41,192 bases of DNA, taken from the NCBI RefSeq assembly GCF_020889785.1, contig NZ_JACMYK010000062.1:1-41192 (forward strand). The letters run 5' to 3'. The stretch comes from Bradyrhizobium acaciae (GTDB taxonomy: Bacteria; Pseudomonadota; Alphaproteobacteria; Rhizobiales; Xanthobacteraceae). The notes below the pieces were generated by a model, which saw only the letters and a program-made list of their open reading frames with translations, had not been told where the DNA came from and did no database searches. This document shows, in pieces, positions 32,608 to 40,564 of the stretch (position 1 is its first letter; the number at the start of each line of letters is the position of its first letter). Both the position numbers and the translations under genes were made by a program.

Positions 32608-34301
32608 GCGACGCGATGCAGTCCAGCGCCCCGGTCCTCGCGGTCGATGATCTCTCGATCGCACTGCCCAAGGGCGGCGACCGGCCCTTCGCGGTCGAGA
32701 ACGTCTCCTTCGAGATCAAGCCGAACGAGGTGGTCTGCCTGGTCGGCGAATCCGGCTCCGGCAAGTCGATGATCGCCCATGCGGTGCTGCAGCTGTTGCC
32801 GCGGGGCGTCGATATCGTGTCCGGCACCGTGACGGTCGCGGGGCAGGATCCGTCGAAGCTCGGCGGCCGCGGCCTGCGAAACCTGCGCGGCGGCAATGCG
32901 GCGATGATCTTTCAGGAGCCGTTGTCCTCGCTCAATCCGCTGAAGCGGGTCGGCAAGCAGGTCGAGGAGATGATCCTGGCGCACCAGCGGCCCGCGCCCT
33001 CGATGGTGGAGATTCACGAACGGGTGCAGACGCTGCTGACGCAGGTCGGGCTGCCGAACCCCGAGCTGCTGGAAAAGAGCTACCCGTTCGAGCTGTCCGG
33101 CGGCCAGCGCCAGCGCGTGATGATCGCAATGGCAATGGCCAACCGACCCGCGCTTTTGATCGCGGATGAGCCGACCACCGCGCTCGATGTCACGACCCAG
33201 CGTCAGATCCTGCGCCTGATCGACGATCTCCGGCGCGAGCGCGGCATGGGCGTGTTGCTGATCACCCATGATTTCGGCGTCGTCGCCGACGTCGCCGATC
33301 GCGTCGTGGTGCTGCGCCACGGCAAGGTGGTCGAGCAGGGCACGGCCAGTGAGGTGCTGCGCAATCCGCAAGCCGCCTACACGCGCGAATTGATCGACGC
33401 GGTGCCGAAGGCGCGGCTTGCGGATATCCATGCCACCATCGTACGGCCGGAGCCGCTGCTGGAGGTTGTCGGCCTGGAAAAGACCTTTCGGGTCAAGCGC
33501 GGCTGGTTGCAGCCGCCGCGCGAGGTGCTCGCCGCCGATGGGATCTCGCTGACGCTGCACGAGGGTGAGACGCTCGCCGTCGTCGGCGAATCCGGCTCCG
33601 GAAAATCGACGCTCGGGCGCATGATCATGCGGCTGACCGAGCCGGATGCCGGCGCCATTCGCTTCGGCGGCGCTGATCTCCGGCAGCTGCGTGGCGAGGC
33701 GTTGCGCCAGGCGCGGCGGCAGCTCCAGATCGTGTTCCAGGATCCGTTTGCCAGCCTCGATCCGCGCCAGAAGGTCGGCGATGCCATCGCGCGCGGTCCG
33801 ATGGCCTATGGCACGTCGCGCGCCGAGGCGATGGCGCAGGCAAGGCAGCTGCTGGTGCGGGTCGGATTGTCGGAGACCGCCGCGGGTCGTTACCCGCACG
33901 AATTCTCCGGCGGCCAGCGCCAGCGCATCTGCATCGCGCGGGCGCTCGCGCTGAAGCCGCGGGTGCTGATCGCCGACGAGGCGGTGTCGGCGCTCGACGT
34001 CTCGGTGCAGGCCCAGGTGCTGGCGCTGCTCGCCGAGCTGCGTCAGGAGATGCGGCTGGCGATGATCTTCATCACCCATGATCTGCGGATTGCCGCCGAG
34101 ATCGCCGACCGCGTCATCGTGCTGCAGAGGGGGCAAATCGTCGAGGAAGGCACCACGGCCGAGGTCTTCACCGCGCCGCGACAGGCCTACACGCGGGACC
34201 TGCTCGATGCGATTCCGGGTCGCGACTTCTTCGATCAGCCGGGCTTTGCGGCCGACGCACGCCACATAGCAGGGATCGAATCGGGCATCGACGCGGTATA
34301 G
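32604..34301 (+). CDS. Fused dual ABC ATPase (DppD-DppF type)
   Basis: A 565-residue protein joining the two ATPases of a Dpp/Opp importer in one chain. First half: Walker A GESGSGKS (about 48-55), LSGGQRQR, LLIADEPTTALD, and switch histidine in LLITHDFG. Second half from about 288: Walker A GESGSGKST, FSGGQRQR, LIADEAVSALD, FITHDLR. Each half ends in the oligopeptide-type extension (QAAYTRELIDAVP and RQAYTRDLLDAIP). The start is fixed by the ATGA overlap with the permease stop; a frame open further upstream is antisense-like noise. The complete importer is therefore binding protein, two permeases, one fused ATPase. Confidence 0.94.
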   Translation: MSDAMQSSAPVLAVDDLSIALPKGGDRPFAVENVSFEIKPNEVVCLVGESGSGKSMIAHAVLQLLPRGVDIVSGTVTVAGQDPSKLGGRGLRNLRGGNAAMIFQEPLSSLNPLKRVGKQVEEMILAHQRPAPSMVEIHERVQTLLTQVGLPNPELLEKSYPFELSGGQRQRVMIAMAMANRPALLIADEPTTALDVTTQRQILRLIDDLRRERGMGVLLITHDFGVVADVADRVVVLRHGKVVEQGTASEVLRNPQAAYTRELIDAVPKARLADIHATIVRPEPLLEVVGLEKTFRVKRGWLQPPREVLAADGISLTLHEGETLAVVGESGSGKSTLGRMIMRLTEPDAGAIRFGGADLRQLRGEALRQARRQLQIVFQDPFASLDPRQKVGDAIARGPMAYGTSRAEAMAQARQLLVRVGLSETAAGRYPHEFSGGQRQRICIARALALKPRVLIADEAVSALDVSVQAQVLALLAELRQEMRLAMIFITHDLRIAAEIADRVIVLQRGQIVEEGTTAEVFTAPRQAYTRDLLDAIPGRDFFDQPGFAADARHIAGIESGIDAV

Positions 34302-34326
34302 ACTAACAAACAAAGGGAGGTTCGCT

Positions 34327-34962
34327 ATGGGTCACGAGGGCGCAGGCGGCAAGCCGCCGGTCAAGTCGCAGGAGGATCTTCGTGGGCATTTCGGGCAAGT
34401 GAGCCCGCTTGCCGAGAAGAAGGTGCTCCACCATCTCGACAGGTTCTGCCGCGACTTCATCGCGCTGTCGCCGTTCCTGGTCATCGCCTCCAGCGACGGC
34501 AAGGGCCACGCCGACGCCAGCCCGCGCGGCGATGCGCCGGGCTTCGTCGCCGTGCTCGACGATAAGACGCTGCTGATCCCGGACCGTCGCGGCAACAACC
34601 GGGTCGACACGTTCGGCAATATCATCGCGTCGCCCGGAATCGGCTTGATCTTCATGGTGCCCGGCATCAACGAGACGCTGCGCATCAACGGGCGGGCGGA
34701 GATTTCGCAGGAGCCGGATCTCCTGACCCCGCTGACGGTGCAGAATGTGACGCCGATCATCGGCCTCAAGGTGCATGTCGATGAAACCTACTTCCACTGC
34801 GGCAAGGCGCTGATGCGCTCGAAGCTGTGGAGTCCCGCCGCACAGGTCGAGCGCCACAGCTTCCCGACGCTGGGCCGCATCATCGCCGAGCAGACCGCGG
34901 CGATCGAGGTCGAGACCGCTGAGAAGGCGATGGAAGAAGCCTATCGCACGCGGCTGTATTGA
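34327..34962 (+). CDS. PNPOx-fold FMN-binding protein (MSMEG_1061-type)
   Basis: A 211-residue flavin-binding split-barrel protein. ALSPFLVIASSDGKGHADASPRGDAPGFVAVLDDKTLLIPDRRGNNRVDTFGNIIASPGIGLIFMVPGINETLRINGRAEI is the fold core, and FHCGKALMRSKLWSP the C-terminal strand of the subgroup named after Mycobacterium MSMEG_1061. Members are thought to oxidise or reduce small substrates; none is known for this one. GGGAGG sits six bases before the ATG. It follows the peptide importer by 25 bases and could be read through from that operon, so it may act on an imported compound. Confidence 0.88.
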   Translation: MGHEGAGGKPPVKSQEDLRGHFGQVSPLAEKKVLHHLDRFCRDFIALSPFLVIASSDGKGHADASPRGDAPGFVAVLDDKTLLIPDRRGNNRVDTFGNIIASPGIGLIFMVPGINETLRINGRAEISQEPDLLTPLTVQNVTPIIGLKVHVDETYFHCGKALMRSKLWSPAAQVERHSFPTLGRIIAEQTAAIEVETAEKAMEEAYRTRLY

Positions 34963-35439
34963 GGGGGCACGTCAGCCGCGAAACAGGTTGTATACCCTCG
35001 TCTATCGCTGTCATCACCAGGCTGACCGCAGGTGTGACGCCTTGAATCGAGAATCATCCTCGTGGTCGTCCCTGCGAAAGCAGGGACCCATAACCACAAC
35101 TGTCAATTGTTGGGCGGTGCTGGAACGGCGAGTCCCTGCAACAAGGTCCGCGGCGACGTATGGGTCCCCTTTCGCAGGGCCGACGTGTTGGGGGGCCGCG
35201 GACTCAACGGCGGCGTCTCGAAGGATGGCCACAGTGAACGCAACGCGCCAGGGTTTTCCCCTGATACGAGGCGACCTCGCCCGCAAGCCCCAGGGCGTCC
35301 GCACGATTTCGGAATAATGGAAAAGTACCCCTGAGTTGCCCGGCGTGTCAAGTTGCCGTGTCGTACGCCGGCGCCCGCTGGCTACTTTGCATGGGGTTGT
35401 TTTCGATATTTTGGCAAATGCGCCGCTGCGGCGGCGGCC
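34963..35439. other. Long convergent spacer with repeats, no gene seen
   Basis: This holds the family B copy at 35063-35184 and, at about 35320-35425, sequence such as CTACTTTGCATGGGGTTGTT that I associate with Bradyrhizobium intergenic repeats, but only one copy is present here. No open frame with family features was found. Confidence 0.5.
35063..35184. repeat. Palindromic repeat, family B copy 3 (convergent spacer)
   Basis: The left hairpin is GTCCCTGC-GAAA-GCAGGGAC and the right arm carries GGGTCCCC-TTTC-GCAGGGC. It differs in sequence from copies 1 and 2 but keeps the architecture and the CCCAT/ATGGG junctions. It lies between the convergent PNPOx and RND genes. Confidence 0.75.
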
Positions 35440-38400
35440 TCATTCAGCGGCGGGCGAGATCATGTTCGGCGGGCCGGGCTTCTTGGCCTTGTCGGCCTCG
35501 GGCTCGCTCGGGGTCAGCTCGTGGTCGGCATGCGAGACCACGAGCCGCTTGCCGAAGCGCCAGATCAGGCCGCCGATGTCGTCCATCACCATGCACATCG
35601 CCGGCACGAACACCAGCGACAGCACGGTCGAGAAGATCAGGCCGCCGATCACCGCGAGCGCCATCGGCGAGCGGAATTCGCCGCCGGCGCCGAATGCAAG
35701 GGCCGACGGCATCATGCCGGCGGCCATCGCGATCGTGGTCATCACGATCGGGCGGGCGCGCTTCATGCCGGCGTCGATCATCGCTTCCTCGCGCGCCTTG
35801 CCGTCGCGGATCGCCTCCACCGCGAACTCCACCAGCATGATGGCGTTCTTGGTGACAATGCCCATCAGCATCAGGATGCCGATCCACACCGGCGTGGTGA
35901 GCTGCTTTCCGGTCAAGAGCAGTGCGCCGATCGCACCGCCGATCGAGAGCGGCAGCGAGAACAGGATGGTGATCGGTTGCAGGAAGGTGCCGAACAGCAG
36001 CACCAGCACGGCGTAGACCATCATCAGGCCGGCGGTGATCGCGGTGGCGAAGCCGTCCGACAGTTCGGCGAGGCTCTCGGCGTCGCCGGATGGGCTGACC
36101 TTCACGCCCTTCGGCAGGCTCTTCATGACCGGCAAATCGTAGATCAGCTTGGTGGCATCGCCGAGCGCGGCATTGCCGACGAGATCGGCGGCGACTGTGG
36201 CCTGCCGCTCGCGGTCATAGCGGTTGATGCTGGTCGGGCCCTGGTCGAGCTGGATGTCGGCAACCACGGACAGCGGCACGCCGCCGCGTTCGCCGCGCTG
36301 GCCGAGCGGCACGCGCAGCTGCTCCAGCATCTGCAGGTCGCTGCGCGCATTGTCCTCGAGCTGGACGCGGATCGGCACCTGGCGCTCGCCGGCGTCGAAC
36401 TTGGCCAGCGCCGGGCCGACATCGCCGATGGTGGCGACGCGGATGGTCTGCGACAGGCTTTCGGTCGAGACGCCGAGCCGCGCCGCAAGCTCGGCACGCG
36501 GACGGATGCGCAGCTCCGGCCGATCGAGCGCGGTCTCCGAGATCACGTTGGCGATGATCGGGATCCGCTTCATCTGCGTCGCCAGCTCGCTGGCGACGTT
36601 GTTGACGATGTTGCTGTCGGTGCCGGTCACAACCAGCGAGATGGCGCGCAGGCCGTTCTCGTCGAGGAACCAGAACCTGATATCGGGGACGTTATCGAGC
36701 TCCTTGCCGATCGACAGCTCGAGCTCGCGCTGGGTGATCCTGCGGTCGGCCTTCGGCGTGTAGTTGATGATCAGCGCGGCGCGGCGCACCTCCTGGATGC
36801 CCGGCGGCACGCGGCCGCCGTCGACGAACACACTCCTCACCTCGGGCCGCTTGCGCAAGCGCGCCACGATCTCCTCGGTGACCTTCTCGGTGTAGGCGAG
36901 CTGCGAGCCGGGCGGCAGCTCCATCGCCAGCAGCGAGCGCGCGGTGTCCTGCGCCGGCAGGAAGCCCTGCGGCAGCAGTGTGATGCTCCAGATCGACGCC
37001 GCGAACACCGCAAAGCCGACCAGCACGGTGATGTAATGGTGCCTCACCGACCAGGTGACCAGGCTGTGATAGGTGCGCAGGATGCGGCCGGGCGGCGGGT
37101 CGTCGTGGTCGTGATGCTTGAGGAAATAGGCGGCGAGCATCGGCGTCACGAAGCGCGCGGCGAGCAGCGAGAAGAACACCTGCACCGAGACGGTGATGCC
37201 GAACTGCTTGAAGAACTGCCCGGCGATCCCGGACATGAAGCTCGCGGGAGCGAAGATCGCGATGATGGTGAGCGAGATCGCGATCACCGCGAGGCCGATC
37301 TCGTCGGCGGCTTCGAGCGCGGCACGATACGGCGTCTTGCCCATCCGCATGTGGCGGACGATGTTCTCGATCTCGACGATGGCGTCGTCGACCAGAATGC
37401 CGGTCGACAGCGTGATGGCGAGGAAGGAGACCAGGTTGAGCGAGAAGCCCAGCAGGTCCATCGCCCAGAATGCCGGGAAGATCGACAGCGGCAGCGAGGC
37501 CGCGGCGATGATCGTGGCTCTGATGTCGCGCAGGAACAGCAGCACGATGATGACGGCGAGGATCGCGCCCTCGAACAAGGTCGAGATCGCAGCTTCGTAG
37601 TTGCCCTTGGTGAATTCGACCGAAGTGTCGATCAGCTTGAGGTCGACGTCGGGATAGGCAATTTTCAGCGCGTCGATGCGTTTCTGCACCGCGGCCGCGA
37701 CGACGACGTCGCTGGCGCCCTTGGAACGCTTGATGCCGAGCGCCACCACAGGCTCGCCGTTGAAGCGGGCGAAGGTGCGGCGGTCGGCGATGGTGTCGGT
37801 GACGGTGCCGAGATCGTCGAGCCGGATCTCGCCGCCGCCGAACAGCGGAATCATGGTGCCGGCGAGCTCGTTCAGCGTCTTGGCGCCGGCGAGGGTGCGG
37901 ATCGCCTGGTCATTCTTGCCGATCTCGGCGCGGCCGCCGGCGACGTCGACATTGGTGCCGCGCAGGATCTGGCTGACATTGACCGCGGTGAGCCCCACCG
38001 CCTGCAGCTTGTCGGGATCGAGCGAGACCAGGATCTCGCGCTCGACACCGCCGATGCGCTCGACCTGGGCGACGCCGCGCACGCCCTGCAGCGCGCGCTT
38101 CACCACGTCGTCGACGAAGTAAGACAGCTGCTCCGGGGTCTTGCCGGGCGAGATCGCAGCATAGGTCACGATCGGCAGGCCGATCACGTCGACGCGCTGG
38201 ATCAGCGGTTCGGTGACGTTCTGCGGCAGGTTGGCGCGCACCCGCGTCACCGCGTCCTTGACGTCGTTGAGCGCGCGGTCGGTGTTGGTCTCCAGCGCGA
38301 ACTGGATCGTGGTCACCGACAGGCCGTCGGTGATCGAGGAGGAGATATGGCGCACGCCCTCGACGCCGGAGACGCCGTCTTCGATCGTCTTGGTGACCTG

Positions 38401-38589
38401 CGACTCGAGCTCCGACGGCGCGGCACCGAACTGCGAGACCGCGACCGAGATCACCGGAATATCGGCGCTCGGCAGCCGCGTCACCGCGAGCTTGGTGAAC
38501 GAGACCCAGCCCAGCACGAGCAGGATGATGGAGAAGACGATCGAGGGAAGCGGGTTCCGGATCGACCATGCTGAGATGTTCAAAGCCAT
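35440..38589 (-). CDS. RND-family efflux transporter, inner-membrane pump
   Basis: A 1049-residue proton-driven pump of the AcrB/HAE1 class, with twelve helices and two large periplasmic domains. The N-terminus is MALNISAWSIRNPLPSIVFS. The proton-relay pair is D401-D402 in GILVDDAIVEIEN and the partner lysine is K914 in GIVTKNAIMLVEF; FLRDIRATIIAAASLPLSI is the conserved helix-4 entry. The start at 38589 follows the fusion-protein stop by 13 bases. No outer-membrane channel gene is adjacent. Drugs, bile-type detergents or metals are possible substrates; the D-D motif fits organic substrates better than the metal CusA class. Confidence 0.92.
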   Translation of the reverse strand: MALNISAWSIRNPLPSIVFSIILLVLGWVSFTKLAVTRLPSADIPVISVAVSQFGAAPSELESQVTKTIEDGVSGVEGVRHISSSITDGLSVTTIQFALETNTDRALNDVKDAVTRVRANLPQNVTEPLIQRVDVIGLPIVTYAAISPGKTPEQLSYFVDDVVKRALQGVRGVAQVERIGGVEREILVSLDPDKLQAVGLTAVNVSQILRGTNVDVAGGRAEIGKNDQAIRTLAGAKTLNELAGTMIPLFGGGEIRLDDLGTVTDTIADRRTFARFNGEPVVALGIKRSKGASDVVVAAAVQKRIDALKIAYPDVDLKLIDTSVEFTKGNYEAAISTLFEGAILAVIIVLLFLRDIRATIIAAASLPLSIFPAFWAMDLLGFSLNLVSFLAITLSTGILVDDAIVEIENIVRHMRMGKTPYRAALEAADEIGLAVIAISLTIIAIFAPASFMSGIAGQFFKQFGITVSVQVFFSLLAARFVTPMLAAYFLKHHDHDDPPPGRILRTYHSLVTWSVRHHYITVLVGFAVFAASIWSITLLPQGFLPAQDTARSLLAMELPPGSQLAYTEKVTEEIVARLRKRPEVRSVFVDGGRVPPGIQEVRRAALIINYTPKADRRITQRELELSIGKELDNVPDIRFWFLDENGLRAISLVVTGTDSNIVNNVASELATQMKRIPIIANVISETALDRPELRIRPRAELAARLGVSTESLSQTIRVATIGDVGPALAKFDAGERQVPIRVQLEDNARSDLQMLEQLRVPLGQRGERGGVPLSVVADIQLDQGPTSINRYDRERQATVAADLVGNAALGDATKLIYDLPVMKSLPKGVKVSPSGDAESLAELSDGFATAITAGLMMVYAVLVLLFGTFLQPITILFSLPLSIGGAIGALLLTGKQLTTPVWIGILMLMGIVTKNAIMLVEFAVEAIRDGKAREEAMIDAGMKRARPIVMTTIAMAAGMMPSALAFGAGGEFRSPMALAVIGGLIFSTVLSLVFVPAMCMVMDDIGGLIWRFGKRLVVSHADHELTPSEPEADKAKKPGPPNMISPAAE

Positions 38590-38602
38590 TAGCGTGCCCG
38601 AA

Positions 38603-39520
38603 TTACCGTGATCGCGAGCGATCGAGTTCGTCGGCGAACATGGTCTTGATCTGGTCGCCGTCATGCAGCGAGGTGCCAGCATCGGCCACGACGATTTCGC
38701 CGACGTCGAGGCCTTCAAGGATTTCGGTCGAGGTGTCGGAGGTCAGCCCGACGCGCACCCTGCGGGTTTCGACGGTGTTGCCCTTCACGACCTGCAAAGT
38801 CAGGCGGTCGATCGCGGTGCGCGGCACCGCGACGCCGCAGGAGCGCTTGGCGTCGATATTGGCGCGCGCGAACATGCCGACCTTCAGTGTCGGATTGTTG
38901 TTGATGGTGATGCGGACATGCCCGAGCTGGGTGGCGCGGTCGATCTGCGGCGAGATCTGGCGGACCTTGCCGACCATGTCGGGTGCATCGTCGCGGCTGA
39001 TCCGCACATTGGCGCCGGGATTGAGCTTCAGGAGCTGGAAGCCCGGCACCTCGGCGTCGAGCTCGATCTCGTTGCCGATGGAAATCTTGAACATCGGGGG
39101 ACCTTGCGGCGAGGCCGGCGCGCCGGGCGCGGTGCGCACTTCGGTGACGAGGCCGGCTGCCGGCGCGCGCAGCACGATCGGCTTGGCATTGGCCTGGGCG
39201 GCCTGTTGCGGCGGCGGGGTCAGCCGCGCCAGTTCCTGGTTCTCGGTCACGATATCGCCCTCGCGCACCAGCACGTCGGTGACCTTGGAGCCGTCCTGGT
39301 CGACATTCACCTGCGCCTCGCGGCGCGGCACGATGAAGCCGGTGACGCGGACCATGTCGGAGAAGCAGGCATTGGTCGACTTTGTCACCACGACCAGCGC
39401 CTGGCCCGGCGTCTCCTTCTCCTCGGGATGGGAGCGGTGCTCGAACGCGTAATAGGCGACAGCCAAAGCGAGGAAGACCACCGTGCCGAGCGCAGGCTTG
39501 AGGTACTGGGAGAAATTCAT
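38603..39520 (-). CDS. Membrane-fusion protein of the RND pump
   Basis: A 305-residue periplasmic adaptor. A hydrophobic segment near the N-terminus (about 11-27, GTVVFLALAVAYYAFEH) anchors it. Lipoyl-type parts are DGSKVTDVLVREGDIVTENQELARL and VLRAPAAGLVTEVRTAPG; the last domain has KGNTVETRRVRVGLTSDTSTEILEGLDVGEIVVADAG. It precedes the pump gene on the same strand by 13 bases and together they form one unit. It is paralogous to the orphan protein at 19059. Confidence 0.92.
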   Translation of the reverse strand: MNFSQYLKPALGTVVFLALAVAYYAFEHRSHPEEKETPGQALVVVTKSTNACFSDMVRVTGFIVPRREAQVNVDQDGSKVTDVLVREGDIVTENQELARLTPPPQQAAQANAKPIVLRAPAAGLVTEVRTAPGAPASPQGPPMFKISIGNEIELDAEVPGFQLLKLNPGANVRISRDDAPDMVGKVRQISPQIDRATQLGHVRITINNNPTLKVGMFARANIDAKRSCGVAVPRTAIDRLTLQVVKGNTVETRRVRVGLTSDTSTEILEGLDVGEIVVADAGTSLHDGDQIKTMFADELDRSRSR

Positions 39521-39644
39521 CGCCTGATCAATCCAGAACTTGGCGCGTCATGTGCGCTCGTCGAAGTCTCATCACGCTCGCCATCGTATTCTTTGAGCAT
39601 GCGGAAGGCCGGTGTCCATTGTTCCGGATCATGCCATGACGTCA

Positions 39645-39660
39645 TGTGAGGCGGGTCACC
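39645..39660. promoter_or_regulatory. CRP-like operator candidate upstream of the RND operon
   Basis: TGTGA-GGCGGG-TCACC matches TGTGA-N6-TCACA at nine of ten half-site positions, 124 bases before the fusion-protein ATG. The central six bases differ from those at 17782 and 27086. Confidence 0.45.
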
Positions 39661-39692
39661 TGTGGGCAGCTTTGGGCCTCAGCCCCTAAGCA

Positions 39693-39723
39693 AATGCGCC
39701 CCGCCGGGGGTGCGGGACGCATT
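39693..39723 (-). terminator. Terminator-like hairpin after the OmpA-family gene
   Basis: AATGCGCCCCGC and GCGGGACGCATT pair at 11 of 12 positions around CGGGGGT. On the minus strand it follows the OmpA-family stop by about 58 bases and ends in TTGCTT, so the T-run is weak. Confidence 0.5.
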
Positions 39724-39780
39724 GTAACCTCAAAAAGCGGCCACGCCACCGCCCATCACAGCTGGATTACTTGGACTGGA

Positions 39781-40428
39781 TCACTTGGAGGCCGTGTCCT
39801 TGTTTTCCACGTTCACGACCTGCACGCGCCGGTTGACGTCCGCCATCGGGTGGCCGGGGTCCTTCAGCTTGCTCTTGCCATAGCCGACGGTGACGAGATC
39901 GGTGCCGTTGATGCCATATTTGTCGACCAGATAGCGCTTGATGGCGTCGGCGCGGCGCTCCGAGAGGCCCTGATTGTAGTCCTCGCCGCCGGCGGCGTCG
40001 GTGTGGCCGGCGACCACGAAGGTCGAGCCCTTCAGGTCCTGATTGGTGAGAGCACGGCCGAGCGCCTGCACCGAGGGCAGCGACTTCGCGCTGATGTCGG
40101 CGGAGTTGTAGTCGAAGTTGATCTCGAGATCGATCTTCGGCTTGTCCTGGACGATGGTCGCGATTTCCTCGCGCTCAGTCGAGGACAGCGAGCGGGTGGT
40201 GCGGCCGCGGACGCTCTGCATGAATTTGGCCTGGTCGGCGTTCAGCCCGGGCGAGGTCTGCGGGCCGACCGAAAGGCCGCGGGTCAGCGGCTTCTTCTCC
40301 GGCGTAAGCGCCTTGATGATTTGTTCCTCGGTGACGCCGTCACCGGCGCGCGCGGCCATGCCGAACGACAGGGCGGCGCAGGCGGTCATGATTGAAAGGA
40401 TCGCGGCCCTTGCCGACGGCTTGAACAT
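39781..40428 (-). CDS. OmpA-family C-terminal domain protein
   Basis: A 215-residue exported protein. Residues about 1-28 (MFKPSARAAILSIMTACAALSFGMAARA) form a Sec signal. A linker (about 30-95) precedes the OmpA-like peptidoglycan-binding domain: LEINFDYNSADIS, VVAGHTDAAGGEDYNQGLSERRADAIKRYL, VGYGKSKL and NRRVQVV. D144 and R159 are the expected diaminopimelate-contact residues. There is no transmembrane barrel, so it is a periplasmic anchor rather than a porin. GGAGGG precedes the ATG at 40428. It lies 136 bases past the TPR gene on the same strand. Confidence 0.9.
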   Translation of the reverse strand: MFKPSARAAILSIMTACAALSFGMAARAGDGVTEEQIIKALTPEKKPLTRGLSVGPQTSPGLNADQAKFMQSVRGRTTRSLSSTEREEIATIVQDKPKIDLEINFDYNSADISAKSLPSVQALGRALTNQDLKGSTFVVAGHTDAAGGEDYNQGLSERRADAIKRYLVDKYGINGTDLVTVGYGKSKLKDPGHPMADVNRRVQVVNVENKDTASK

Positions 40429-40564
40429 TTCGGTCCCTCCTGCGCAGGCTGGCGCGGTTCCATGCAACTCTTCAGATCGCGGGCATTGCGGCCCGGCGCG
40501 CACCCTCTGATTAGTCGCGCAATTCCAGCGGCGGTTCGAGGCCAGGGCGGCCTCGATTGATTTG

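Noticed and set aside
5187..35184. CRISPR array or insertion sequences
   Set aside because: The repeats are single, palindromic and scattered, without regular spacers, transposase genes or target duplications.
35353..38574. A 1073-codon open frame on the plus strand opposite the RND pump
   Set aside because: Its translation is rich in Arg, His, Asp and Ala repeats with no family features; it is an antisense frame created by GC-rich third positions of the pump gene.
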